From Eubacterium coprostanoligenes (GTDB lineage Bacteria; Bacillota; Clostridia; Oscillospirales; Acutalibacteraceae), in assembly GCF_900167205.1 (NCBI RefSeq), contig NZ_FUWW01000010.1:1-64000 (forward strand): a DNA stretch of 64,000 nt, given 5' to 3'. This document shows positions 26,582 through 34,504 of the stretch, piece after piece (the stretch's first letter is position 1; every line of letters starts with the position of its first letter). A model generated the notes under the pieces. The model was not told the DNA's origin and searched no databases. It saw only the letters and a program-made list of their open reading frames with translations. The translations under genes were made by a program, and so were the position numbers.

Positions 26582-27653
26582 AGGTATAATTCTTGAAAGT
26601 TATCAGCAGATTAAGGATATTTTTGAGCAAAACAATGTCAAAAAGCCTTTTGTTTGCTGTGGAAAGAGCTTTCAACAAACAGAAATTTTTGAATATTTAA
26701 AGCAGTTTAACATTGTTGTTTTTGACAATATCAGACCGAATCCGAGGTTTGAGGATATGGTTGACGCTGCCAAGATTTTCAATGATGAGGGTTGCGATTT
26801 CATAATTGGTGCAGGCGGCGGTTCACCGATTGACAGTGCAAAAATGATTAGACTTATGGCAACAAATGATGTGTCAAAATGCCTTAAAGAGCCTATGGAA
26901 AACAACGATATAAAGTCGCTGTATATTCCGACAACCGCAGGCACGGGCGCAGAGGCAACAAAGTCGTCTGTGTTCTACATCAATGAGGTTGACAAGATAA
27001 GCGTTGCAAATCTTGATTTTTTGCCTGATTATGTGATTCTTGATTCAAGCCTCTTGTCAACACTTCCGCTTTATCAACGCAAGTGCACAAGTCTTGACGC
27101 TCTTTGTCATTCTATCGAGAGTTATTGGTCTGTAAAGGCAAACGACGAAAGCCGTGAATATGCCAAAAAGGGAATACTTGGCTTTATGGCAAATAAGGAC
27201 GGATATATCAACAACACACCTGACGGCAATGAGGGTATGCTTTGGGCTTCTTATTATGCAGGCAAGGCTATCAACATCACGGGCACAACTTCGGCTCACG
27301 CAATGTGCTATTGCATAACAATGAACTGTGGCACTTCTCACGGTCATTCCGTGGCTTCGGGCTTGTCTGTTATTTGGGAATATATGCTCAATAACAGAGG
27401 CAAGGAGGCGTACGCAGGTGCGTATGACAGATTCGACGAAATCGGTGTCCTTTTAGGTGGCAAGGATGCAAGAGAAGGGCTTGAAATTTTCAACGGAATT
27501 CTCAAAGATTTTGAACTTCCTTATCCAAAAACAGATGAAAAGAATATCCCGATTTTCACATCAAAGGTTGATGTAACCCGTCTTGGCAACAATCCTGTCA
27601 AATTCACATCCGAAGATGTTTCGAATATTTACAAAGAGGTATTTTCAAGATGA
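26571..27653 (+). CDS. Iron-containing alcohol dehydrogenase family protein
   Basis: Group III NAD(P)-dependent dehydrogenase, 360 residues from ATG 26571. The nucleotide-binding GAGGGSPIDSAK and IPTTAGTGAEAT are present, as are metal-ligand histidines in DALCHSIES, TSAHAMCY and CGTSHGHS. The start overlaps the IolB-like gene by 11 bases; an in-frame frame extends further up but lies wholly inside that gene. The substrate is probably a small aldehyde or keto-acid such as a deoxy-sugar acid product or phosphonoacetaldehyde; this cannot be settled from sequence. It overlaps the lipoprotein gene by four bases. Confidence 0.88.
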   Translation: MQNKGIILESYQQIKDIFEQNNVKKPFVCCGKSFQQTEIFEYLKQFNIVVFDNIRPNPRFEDMVDAAKIFNDEGCDFIIGAGGGSPIDSAKMIRLMATNDVSKCLKEPMENNDIKSLYIPTTAGTGAEATKSSVFYINEVDKISVANLDFLPDYVILDSSLLSTLPLYQRKCTSLDALCHSIESYWSVKANDESREYAKKGILGFMANKDGYINNTPDGNEGMLWASYYAGKAINITGTTSAHAMCYCITMNCGTSHGHSVASGLSVIWEYMLNNRGKEAYAGAYDRFDEIGVLLGGKDAREGLEIFNGILKDFELPYPKTDEKNIPIFTSKVDVTRLGNNPVKFTSEDVSNIYKEVFSR

Positions 27654-28084
27654 TGAAAAAATCTTTGAGTATATTGCTTGCGGTTATTGCGTTGGCGTCT
27701 GTTTTCTCTGCGTGTTCAAAAACGGAGCAACCGCCAAAGGAACAACCGTCAACAACCGAAGTGCAGGAACAGTTTTATGATGCAAAGGGAAATGCCTATT
27801 CATCAAAGTTTGATGTCTTGTTTTATGATGAACAGGGCACAGCATATAAACTTGAAATGACCGAAGATTATTTGCCTGATTATGTCAATCAAACAACAGG
27901 CGAAAAGTTGAACGGCTTTCAGTGCTATGTGACCGAGCAGGGCAATTTTTATTTTGACAAGGATAATAAGCTGTCGCTGAAAAAGGACAGTATGTCAATA
28001 TATTACGACAGCAATAAAAATGTTTACTACGACATTTCAACCGTTTCTTGGGAAAAAGACGGCACAATGAAACATAAAAATTAA
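27650..28084 (+). CDS. Small lipoprotein with YD-type repeats
   Basis: 144-residue secreted lipoprotein. Signal peptide with lipobox SVFSAC (Cys about 24), a Pro/Gln/Thr spacer, then short repeats of the form Tyr-Asp-x-x-Gly-x-x-Tyr (FYDAKGNAY, FYDEQGTAY, YYDSNKNVYY). No enzymatic motif is visible. The ATG overlaps the dehydrogenase stop (ATGATGA), so it is co-translated with the operon. The function is unknown; it may bind a ligand at the membrane surface. Confidence 0.8.
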   Translation: MMKKSLSILLAVIALASVFSACSKTEQPPKEQPSTTEVQEQFYDAKGNAYSSKFDVLFYDEQGTAYKLEMTEDYLPDYVNQTTGEKLNGFQCYVTEQGNFYFDKDNKLSLKKDSMSIYYDSNKNVYYDISTVSWEKDGTMKHKN

Positions 28085-28100
28085 ATACATATAAAAATAA

Positions 28101-28134
28101 AAAATCGTGCAGTGTGCCCCAACTGCACGATTTT
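28101..28134. terminator. Bidirectional terminator, nadB operon / ridA
   Basis: 13-bp stem AAAATCGTGCAGT / ACTGCACGATTTT with an 8-nt loop; T runs follow on both strands. Confidence 0.9.
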
Positions 28135-28153
28135 TTGTTTGTCTTGTTTTGTT

Positions 28154-28525
28154 TTATAATTCGGCGATAAGTTCAACCTCGCAAAGAACGCCCTTTGGCA
28201 AATCTTTTACTGCCACACAGCTTCTTGCCGGCTTTGATGTGAAATACTTGCCGTAAATCTCGTTGAAAGCGCCGAAGTCGTTGATGTCTGCAAGGAAGCA
28301 AACAGTCTTTACAACTTTGCTCATATCAGTGCCTGCCGCTTCAACAACAGCCTTAAGATTTTTGCAAACTTGAGTGGTTTGCTCCTCAATTGTTTTTGCC
28401 TCAACTGTGTTGGTTGCAGGGTTGATTGCGATTTGACCCGAAGTGAAAAGCAAGCCGTTTGCCTTTACTGCCTGTGAATAAGGTCCGATTGCGTTTGGTG
28501 CATTGTTTGTTGCAACATATTCCAT
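28154..28525 (-). CDS. ridA: RidA family enamine/imine deaminase
   Basis: Trimeric enzyme that hydrolyses reactive 2-aminoacrylate and 2-aminocrotonate released by PLP dehydratases. 123 residues with AIGPYSQAVKANGLLFTSGQI at the start (conserved GPYSQA), and the catalytic Arg in PARSCVAV followed by Glu in CEVELIA. It lies 21 bases after ilvA, the enzyme that makes its substrate, so the pair forms an operon with a clear biochemical link. Confidence 0.95.
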   Translation of the reverse strand: MEYVATNNAPNAIGPYSQAVKANGLLFTSGQIAINPATNTVEAKTIEEQTTQVCKNLKAVVEAAGTDMSKVVKTVCFLADINDFGAFNEIYGKYFTSKPARSCVAVKDLPKGVLCEVELIAEL

Positions 28526-28546
28526 GATTTTTATCTCCTTTGTTTG

Positions 28547-29746
28547 TTATTCCAATACTTTAAATCCTGCGTCTGTAAGAGCTTTTTTAACAGCAACAAT
28601 GTGCTCAAAGTTCCTTGTTTCAACGCCGATTTTAAGATAGCAGTCTGTAATGTTCATATCAAGGTCGGTTGAGTCGTAGTTAACGGAAACAACATTTGCG
28701 CCTTGCTCGGCAACAATTTGGCTTACGCCTGAAAGCTGACCCGGTTTGTCAGACAAAGCAATAACAATGTCTGCGGTTCTTCCGCCCATTTTAAGACCAC
28801 GCTCAATAACTCTTGAAAGGATTGTGACATCAATATTACCGCCCGATACAACGCAAACAACATTTTTGCCGTCTACATCAGGAATTTTGCCGTTCATAAC
28901 AGCGGCAACAGGCACAGCGCCCGCACCCTCTGCGATAAGCTTTTGTTGCTCCAAAAGTGTGAGGATTGCAAGTGCGATTTCGTCATCTGTTACGGTAACA
29001 ATTCCGTCAACATATTCGTTGCAAATGTCATATGTAAGCGAACCCGGAGTTTTAACCGCAATACCGTCCGCAATAGTATTTACATAGTCGAGTGTTTCGA
29101 TTTCGCCGTCTGCAATTGAGTGTTCCATAGACGGAGCACCGGCAGCCTGAACACCGTATACCTTGCAGTTAGGCTTCAACTGTTTGATTGTGTAGGCAAT
29201 ACCGCTGATGAGTCCGCCGCCGCCGATTGGCACAACAACCACATCCGCACTCGGAAGTTGATTGAGAATTTCAAGTCCGATTGTGCCCTGACCTGCGATA
29301 ACATCAGGGTCGTTGAACGGATGAATAAATGTAAGACCCTTTTCGTCTTTGAGTTCAAGTGCTTTGTTGTATGCGTCATCATAAACACCTTTTACAAGGC
29401 AAACTTCTGCGCCGTATCTCTTGGTTGCTTCTACCTTGCTGATAGGAGCACCGTCAGGCAAGCAGATAATTGACTTTATGCCGTTCTTTGTGGCTGCAAG
29501 CGCAACGCCCTGTGCGTGGTTACCCGCAGAGCAAGCGATAACGCCCTTTTTCTTTTCTTCTTCTGTTAATTGACTGATTTTGAAGTATGAGCCTCTGATT
29601 TTGAATGAACCTGTAACTTGCAGGTTTTCTGTTTTGAGATAAACATTACAACCTTGGTGTAGATTCGGTGCCGCAATTAAATCTGTTTCTCTGATGATTT
29701 CTTTGAGAATTGTTGAGGCTTTGTACACTCTGTCTAATGATAACAT
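28547..29746 (-). CDS. ilvA: Threonine ammonia-lyase with C-terminal ACT domain
   Basis: PLP enzyme that turns threonine into 2-oxobutyrate and ammonia, for isoleucine synthesis or threonine fermentation. PLP lysine K49 in TGSFKIRGS; SAGNHAQGVA and VPIGGGGLISG bind substrate and phosphate. Residues about 325-399 form a single ACT domain (SDKPGQLSGVSQIV). At 399 residues it is the shorter one-ACT form common in Clostridia, which may be catabolic rather than isoleucine-regulated. It has its own promoter and is followed by ridA. Confidence 0.93.
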   Translation of the reverse strand: MLSLDRVYKASTILKEIIRETDLIAAPNLHQGCNVYLKTENLQVTGSFKIRGSYFKISQLTEEEKKKGVIACSAGNHAQGVALAATKNGIKSIICLPDGAPISKVEATKRYGAEVCLVKGVYDDAYNKALELKDEKGLTFIHPFNDPDVIAGQGTIGLEILNQLPSADVVVVPIGGGGLISGIAYTIKQLKPNCKVYGVQAAGAPSMEHSIADGEIETLDYVNTIADGIAVKTPGSLTYDICNEYVDGIVTVTDDEIALAILTLLEQQKLIAEGAGAVPVAAVMNGKIPDVDGKNVVCVVSGGNIDVTILSRVIERGLKMGGRTADIVIALSDKPGQLSGVSQIVAEQGANVVSVNYDSTDLDMNITDCYLKIGVETRNFEHIVAVKKALTDAGFKVLE

Positions 29747-29784
29747 ATGATTTTCCTCTTATTCTTTGTAATAGTAATGATTAT

Positions 29785-29812
29785 ATTATAAACCTTTTAT
29801 TATCATTGTCAA
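29785..29812 (-). promoter_or_regulatory. Promoter of ilvA-ridA
   Basis: Minus strand: -35 TTGACA (29812-29807), spacer 16, -10 TATAAT (29790-29785). The leader is only about 32 bases, so there is no room for a T-box. Confidence 0.8.
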
Positions 29813-29909
29813 GAAAGTTGAGTGTAAAACATATGCAAAAAATGGTATAATTTCTTGACTTTGATTTGTGAATATTATAAAATTGAATTATACGAATGGG
29901 GGAATCCTT

Positions 29910-30764
29910 ATGAAATTAATCAAAAAAATAGGAGCTGTGCTTTGTGCTGTTGCAATCATTGCAATGTGCTTTGCCGGTTGTTCAAATCAAAATGCCGAAA
30001 AATACGGCACTGATGTGGCTGTAATCGGGTACACAAAAGAGGCTGCACCGTTTATTACAGATGTCAAAAACGGCAAGGCAAAAGGTTTTGAGCCTGAGTT
30101 GTGGAATGGAATCTTTGACAGTGTAAAAGGCGATCTCAAATCTTTCCGTTACGAACAGGTTGCCGATGGTTATATTCTTGAAGAAGACGGCGGATTTTTT
30201 GACAGCAATAACAGGGAATACAGTGCGTGCCTGCTTTTCGGTGCTGTGTCAAAAAACAGCGGTACTTTCAATAAGGACTATTCATACACAGAACCTATTG
30301 TTACAAACAGAGTAATCACTCTTGTTCCAAAAAACAGCGGTATTAAATCATATGCAGACTTTTCGGGTGCAAAGGTTGCAGTTGTCGGTGACACTGCAAA
30401 AACTGCTTTTGAAAAGAATTCTGCCATATCCGGTGCTTGCGCAAGTGTTGATGTTGTGCCTTTTGACAACGCTGTAAATGAATTGAGCAAAAAGTATGAC
30501 GCAGTAGTTGTTGACGAATTTACATATCGCCAAACAGAAACCGCAAAGTCTGACAGCTTCAATATTCTGAACGGCGAACTTGACACAATCGAGTATGTTA
30601 TCGCTTGTGCAAAAAACAGCGGTTGGAAGGATTCAATCAATGAGGCTATTCGAGAAATGAAGTCGGAAAACTACGGAAAAGGTGACGAGTTCACTCCGCT
30701 TGTTGAAAAGTATTTTGGCTACAATGCTTCGTCGTTTGATTATCAAGCTGACGGTGATGAATAA
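29910..30764 (+). CDS. Orphan amino-acid-type ABC substrate-binding lipoprotein
   Basis: 284-residue family 3 solute-binding protein. Lipobox MCFAGC (Cys about 24 from ATG 29910, which follows GGGGG). The mature part has VAVIGYTKEAAPFI, GFEPELWNGIFD, SYTEPIVTNRVI and the hinge strands AKVAVVGDTAKTAFEKN and YDAVVVDEF, all typical of amino-acid binding proteins. No permease or ATPase gene is adjacent. Ligand unknown. Confidence 0.88.
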   Translation: MKLIKKIGAVLCAVAIIAMCFAGCSNQNAEKYGTDVAVIGYTKEAAPFITDVKNGKAKGFEPELWNGIFDSVKGDLKSFRYEQVADGYILEEDGGFFDSNNREYSACLLFGAVSKNSGTFNKDYSYTEPIVTNRVITLVPKNSGIKSYADFSGAKVAVVGDTAKTAFEKNSAISGACASVDVVPFDNAVNELSKKYDAVVVDEFTYRQTETAKSDSFNILNGELDTIEYVIACAKNSGWKDSINEAIREMKSENYGKGDEFTPLVEKYFGYNASSFDYQADGDE

Positions 30765-30773
30765 TAGTAAATC

Positions 30774-30809
30774 AAACTGCTTTGCAAATAATAATGCAAG
30801 GCAGTTTTT
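30774..30809 (+). terminator. Terminator after the binding-protein gene
   Basis: 13-bp stem AAACTGCTTTGCA / TGCAAGGCAGTTT (one G-U pair), 8-nt loop, then T run. It separates this gene from the PHP gene. Confidence 0.85.
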
Positions 30810-30826
30810 GAATATACGGTGATGAT

Positions 30827-31723
30827 ATGAAAGTGGATTTGCATATTCATTCAACTTTTTCGGACGGCACACTTACCGTGCCTCAAATTGTTGAATTTGC
30901 AAGAAAAAATAATTTTGAATATATTGCGATAACCGACCATAATAATTTTCAAAGTGTAGGTGTTTTAAAGGGAATGACTGATGAATTGCCACACAAAATC
31001 GCAGGCATTGAGCTGTCAACAAAGCATAACGGCAAAAAGCTCCATTTGCTCGGATATTTCAATGTTAACAGCGATTTTGACAGCGAAAAATTTGCTCCTT
31101 TAAGGGCGCTTATTGACAGGGAGGCAGAGTCAAAATCTGTTCAGGTTAGGCAGATGATTGACAATCTTTCGGTTGATTTTGATGTCAGCTATGATGAATT
31201 TTTGTCAATGCTTAACGGTGACGGTTTTGTCAATCGTGTTCATATTGCAAGGTATCTGACGGATAAGGGAATCACAGATTCTGTGAGCAATGCGTTCAAG
31301 ACCGTAATCAATACAAAATCAAAGTATTTTGTCAAGCGTAGAGAAATGACCTTTGAAGAGGGTTTGTATGCTGTTGTGCAATGCGGCGGATTGCCGAGTA
31401 TCGCTCATTTTGTTGAGTATAGATTTACAGATGAGGAAATAGATGAAATAGCGACTATCACGGCAGATGCAACCGACACGGTGGGTGTCGAATTGTGGCA
31501 TTACAAGCAAAATGCCGACTTTCGCCGGCAGATAATTGAGAGGTGCAAAAAATATAATAATCTTAATATTGTCTTTACGGCAGGCTCTGATTTTCACGGA
31601 GCAAACAAGGTGCAAAATATCGGTGAGATTTCACCTGACGAATTGAGCGCAGAAGAACAACGATTTTTTGATGACCAAATCAAACACACACTTGAAGTGT
31701 TTAAAAACAGAAATATAATCTAA
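30827..31723 (+). CDS. PHP-domain phosphoesterase
   Basis: 298-residue metal-dependent phosphoesterase of the PHP family. The metal ligands are visible in DLHIHSTFSDG (residues 4-14), ITDHNN, GIELS, IAHFVEY and AGSDFHG. Relatives hydrolyse nucleotide 3',5'-bisphosphates (RNase AM/YciV group) or histidinol phosphate. The overall pattern (STFSDGTLTVPQIVEFA) fits the YciV/PAP-phosphatase-like group better than HisK, but I cannot prove it. Confidence 0.88.
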   Translation: MKVDLHIHSTFSDGTLTVPQIVEFARKNNFEYIAITDHNNFQSVGVLKGMTDELPHKIAGIELSTKHNGKKLHLLGYFNVNSDFDSEKFAPLRALIDREAESKSVQVRQMIDNLSVDFDVSYDEFLSMLNGDGFVNRVHIARYLTDKGITDSVSNAFKTVINTKSKYFVKRREMTFEEGLYAVVQCGGLPSIAHFVEYRFTDEEIDEIATITADATDTVGVELWHYKQNADFRRQIIERCKKYNNLNIVFTAGSDFHGANKVQNIGEISPDELSAEEQRFFDDQIKHTLEVFKNRNII

Positions 31724-31732
31724 AACCTTATG

Positions 31733-31790
31733 TGCCTCCTCTTGCGTGAGCAAGGGGAGGTGGCAACACGAAGTGTTGACGGTGGGGTTG
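31733..31790. repeat. REP-like double-hairpin repeat element
   Basis: Two adjoining hairpins: an 11-bp stem (CCTCCTCTTGC / GCAAGGGGAGG, loop GTGA) and a perfect 6-bp stem (CAACAC-GAA-GTGTTG), then GACGGTGGGGTTG. Its base composition is more GC-rich than its surroundings and it codes for nothing. The pattern resembles short interspersed repeats common in gut Clostridia. Only one full copy is in this window. Confidence 0.6.
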
Positions 31791-31798
31791 ACAAAATG

Positions 31799-31827
31799 AA
31801 AAGAGTTGGATTTTGTCCAACTCTTTT
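31799..31827. terminator. Terminator downstream of comM
   Basis: 12-bp stem AAAAGAGTTGGA / TCCAACTCTTTT with loop TTTTG; short T tails on both strands. Confidence 0.75.
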
Positions 31828-31841
31828 AAACTTTTTATGCG

Positions 31842-33368
31842 TTATAATCCCCAATATTTTCTGTCGAGTGCTCTGTATTGCAATGCTTCTGCAATGTGCT
31901 GAACCTCGATGTTTTCGCTGTCGTCAAGGTCGGCAATTGTTCTTGCCACACGCAAAATCTTGTCGTATGCTCTGCCCGACATTCCGAGTCTTTCAAAGCT
32001 GTTCTTCATCATTGCGTTTGCTTGCGGTGACATTGTGCAATATTTTTGAGTTGCAGACGGTGTCATCTTTGCGTTGCAACTGATTTCCGTGCCCTCAAAC
32101 CTCTTTTGCTGAATGGCTCTTGCCTTGTCAACACGCTTTTTGATTTCTGCCGAGCTTTCGGCTTTCTCCTTGCTTGATATTGTTTCGTATTCCACATTTT
32201 GCACTTCAATGTGAATGTCCATTCTGTCAAGCAACGGACCCGAAATCTTGTTTTGGTATTTTCTCTTTGCTGCGTCTGTGCATTTGCACGGTGTTGTCGG
32301 ATGCCCAAGATAACCGCACGGGCAAGGGTTCATTGCGGCAACAACCATCAGGTTTGCAGGATAACTGACTGTGCCTCCTGCACGGCTGATTGTAACTCTT
32401 GAATCTTCAAGCGGTTGTCGCAGTGATTCCTTTGTTCGTCTGTCAAATTCAGGGAACTCGTCCATAAAAAGTACGCCGTTGTGTGCAAGCGACAGTTCAC
32501 CCGGTCGAAGATTTGTTCCGCCACCGGTCAAGCCCTGTGCAGAAATTGTGTGGTGCGGGCTTCTGAACGGTCGTTTTGATATAAGCTTGACATCTTCGGG
32601 CAACATTCCTGCAACCGAATAAATTGCTGTTGTTTCTATTTTTTCATCAATTGTCATATCAGGCAAAATTGAACCGATTCTTTTTGCAAGCATTGATTTA
32701 CCCGTGCCCGGAGGTCCAATCATAATCAAGTTGTGTGAGCCTGCCGCAGCAATTTCAATTGCTCTTTTTGCGGCTTCTTGACCTCTTACATCAGCAAAGT
32801 CAAGCTGTTCTGCAAGGATGTCGTCCTCGTTTATATCGTGCGAAACAGGCTCAATCAGTTTGCCAAAATCAAGGTGAGAAACAATTTCTTTTATGCTCCT
32901 TGCAGGGAGAATATCAATGCCTTTAACCACACTTGCTTCAAATGCGTTTTGATACGGCACAAAAATTGCCCCCAAGCCTTTTTCCTTTGCTCGCAAAACC
33001 ATCGGCAAAACACCGTTTGCCTTTCGAATTTCGCCATCAAGCGACAACTCACCTATGAATGCAAAATCATCCAAATTCGCTTTGATTTGACCGCTTGCTT
33101 TTAGTATCGAAACGAGTATAGGCAGGTCATATACAGCTCCTGCTTTTTTGATGTCGGCAGGGGCAATGTTGACCGTTATTCTTGAAACAGGGAAGTCAAA
33201 ACCACAGTTTTTGATTGATGCTCTCACACGCTCACGGCTTTCTTTAACCGCTGTGTCAGGCAAGCCAACAAGGTCAAACCTTGGCATACCGGAGCTGAGG
33301 TCTGCTTCAACTTCAACATCGTAACTTTCTATTCCTAAAAGTCCTTCACTTTTTACTTTAGCAAACAT
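31842..33368 (-). CDS. comM: YifB/ComM family Mg-chelatase-like AAA+ ATPase
   Basis: 508-residue protein. ComM in other bacteria is a hexameric helicase that promotes branch migration during natural transformation. N-terminal LonC-like domain (1-170), AAA+ core with Walker A GPPGTGKSML (near 215), Walker B VLFMDEFPEF and the sensor NPCPCGYLG, and a C-terminal domain with SGRAYDKILRVARTIADL. A zinc-like cysteine set (CPCGYLG...CKC) is present. Three bases separate it from the acyltransferase gene. Confidence 0.93.
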   Translation of the reverse strand: MFAKVKSEGLLGIESYDVEVEADLSSGMPRFDLVGLPDTAVKESRERVRASIKNCGFDFPVSRITVNIAPADIKKAGAVYDLPILVSILKASGQIKANLDDFAFIGELSLDGEIRKANGVLPMVLRAKEKGLGAIFVPYQNAFEASVVKGIDILPARSIKEIVSHLDFGKLIEPVSHDINEDDILAEQLDFADVRGQEAAKRAIEIAAAGSHNLIMIGPPGTGKSMLAKRIGSILPDMTIDEKIETTAIYSVAGMLPEDVKLISKRPFRSPHHTISAQGLTGGGTNLRPGELSLAHNGVLFMDEFPEFDRRTKESLRQPLEDSRVTISRAGGTVSYPANLMVVAAMNPCPCGYLGHPTTPCKCTDAAKRKYQNKISGPLLDRMDIHIEVQNVEYETISSKEKAESSAEIKKRVDKARAIQQKRFEGTEISCNAKMTPSATQKYCTMSPQANAMMKNSFERLGMSGRAYDKILRVARTIADLDDSENIEVQHIAEALQYRALDRKYWGL

Positions 33369-33371
33369 AGT

Positions 33372-34376
33372 TTATCCTTTCAGCTTTTCTTTGCGTGAAA
33401 ACAGCTTTTGTGATACCTGATTGAACATCGGATTTCCACAGAAATACGCAGTCAGTATTGCAACAGGAATGATTAAATATGCCCAACTGTTTGGAAAAAC
33501 GGATTTAAATATATTTTGAATCTTAATCACATATATTGCTATGTGTATGATAACATAATGGAACATATATATTCCGAGGGTGCGTTCACCCAAAGAGGTA
33601 AAGCCTTTGATTTTTTTCCTCGGAATAAGGCTAATAAGCAAAAATATTGCCGCAAATGAAATTGCATATGTCAAAAGTCGCAGTTCCCATCCGTAAGGTG
33701 CAAATCTGCCCAATTCCGAATATGTGTGCCTTGCCGTATTTAATCTGCTGATTTTGTTTGCTTGCTTTGGATAGAAATATATCAGCAAATAAATTGCAAC
33801 AAAAAATATTACAGCCGTGATTTTTATGCTTATCTTGTTTGTTGCTTTTTCGATTTTTTCACTGTCAAGGCAGTAACCAAGATAGAAAAACGGATAGAAT
33901 ATCAGTGTTCGCATCCAAGTGAAAAAGTCGGGATTTTCTGTTTGTGCAAATTCGCACATAACGCCTATAATCAGTGATAATATAAATATGTATTGTGGTT
34001 TGTAGTCCTTTAGCACCATTGTAATTAGGAACATAAAGAACATAGACATTAAGTACCACGGCAGTCCGCTCGGACTGAACAGTTCAATTGTAGGTTTCCA
34101 ACGAAGTGCCGATGCCGACAAAAACATTATTACCGTTGTTGCAAAAAAGCAAGTTAAGTACGGCAACACTTTTTTGATGTCTTTTTCGTTCACGGCTCTT
34201 TTTGAGAACAATCCTGTTGCAAAAATAAAAGCCGGCATATGAAATGAATATATAAAAACATATATTCTTTGCATAATATCGTTGTCAGCTCTTAATTGTT
34301 GCGTGTAATGACCTATTACAACCAATATAATCAACAGGAATTTTAGGTTGTCCCACAATGCAATTCTCTTTTTCAT
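33372..34376 (-). CDS. Membrane acyltransferase (acyltransferase family 3)
   Basis: 334-residue integral membrane protein with about ten hydrophobic segments. The N-terminal WDNLKFLLIILVVIGHY holds the conserved histidine of the OafA/WecH family, followed by FIYSFHMPAFIFATG. Relatives transfer acetyl or other acyl groups to surface glycans or small exported molecules. Upstream gene of the comM transcript. Substrate unknown. Confidence 0.88.
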   Translation of the reverse strand: MKKRIALWDNLKFLLIILVVIGHYTQQLRADNDIMQRIYVFIYSFHMPAFIFATGLFSKRAVNEKDIKKVLPYLTCFFATTVIMFLSASALRWKPTIELFSPSGLPWYLMSMFFMFLITMVLKDYKPQYIFILSLIIGVMCEFAQTENPDFFTWMRTLIFYPFFYLGYCLDSEKIEKATNKISIKITAVIFFVAIYLLIYFYPKQANKISRLNTARHTYSELGRFAPYGWELRLLTYAISFAAIFLLISLIPRKKIKGFTSLGERTLGIYMFHYVIIHIAIYVIKIQNIFKSVFPNSWAYLIIPVAILTAYFCGNPMFNQVSQKLFSRKEKLKG

Positions 34377-34407
34377 CTTATCACCTATGAGTAAATTGTT
34401 AATAAAT

Positions 34408-34458
34408 ATTATACATTATATTTGAAATATTGACAATACAAAATAATAAGTTTAAAAT
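34408..34458. promoter_or_regulatory. Back-to-back promoters with overlapping -35 boxes
   Basis: Minus strand (acyltransferase-comM): TTGTCA (34436-34431), spacer 17, TATAAT (34413-34408). Plus strand (phosphohexomutase): TTGACA (34430-34435), spacer 17, TAAAAT (34453-34458). The two -35 hexamers share five base pairs, so polymerase cannot occupy both at once. Confidence 0.7.
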
Positions 34459-34504
34459 AAGCTTGAATTTTCAAATAAATATTTAATTGATTAAGGAGTT
34501 TCTT

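Noticed and set aside
31730-32083. A 117-codon plus-strand frame starting in the double-hairpin repeat
   Set aside because: It reads through the repeat, the terminator and then antisense to comM. No ribosome site.
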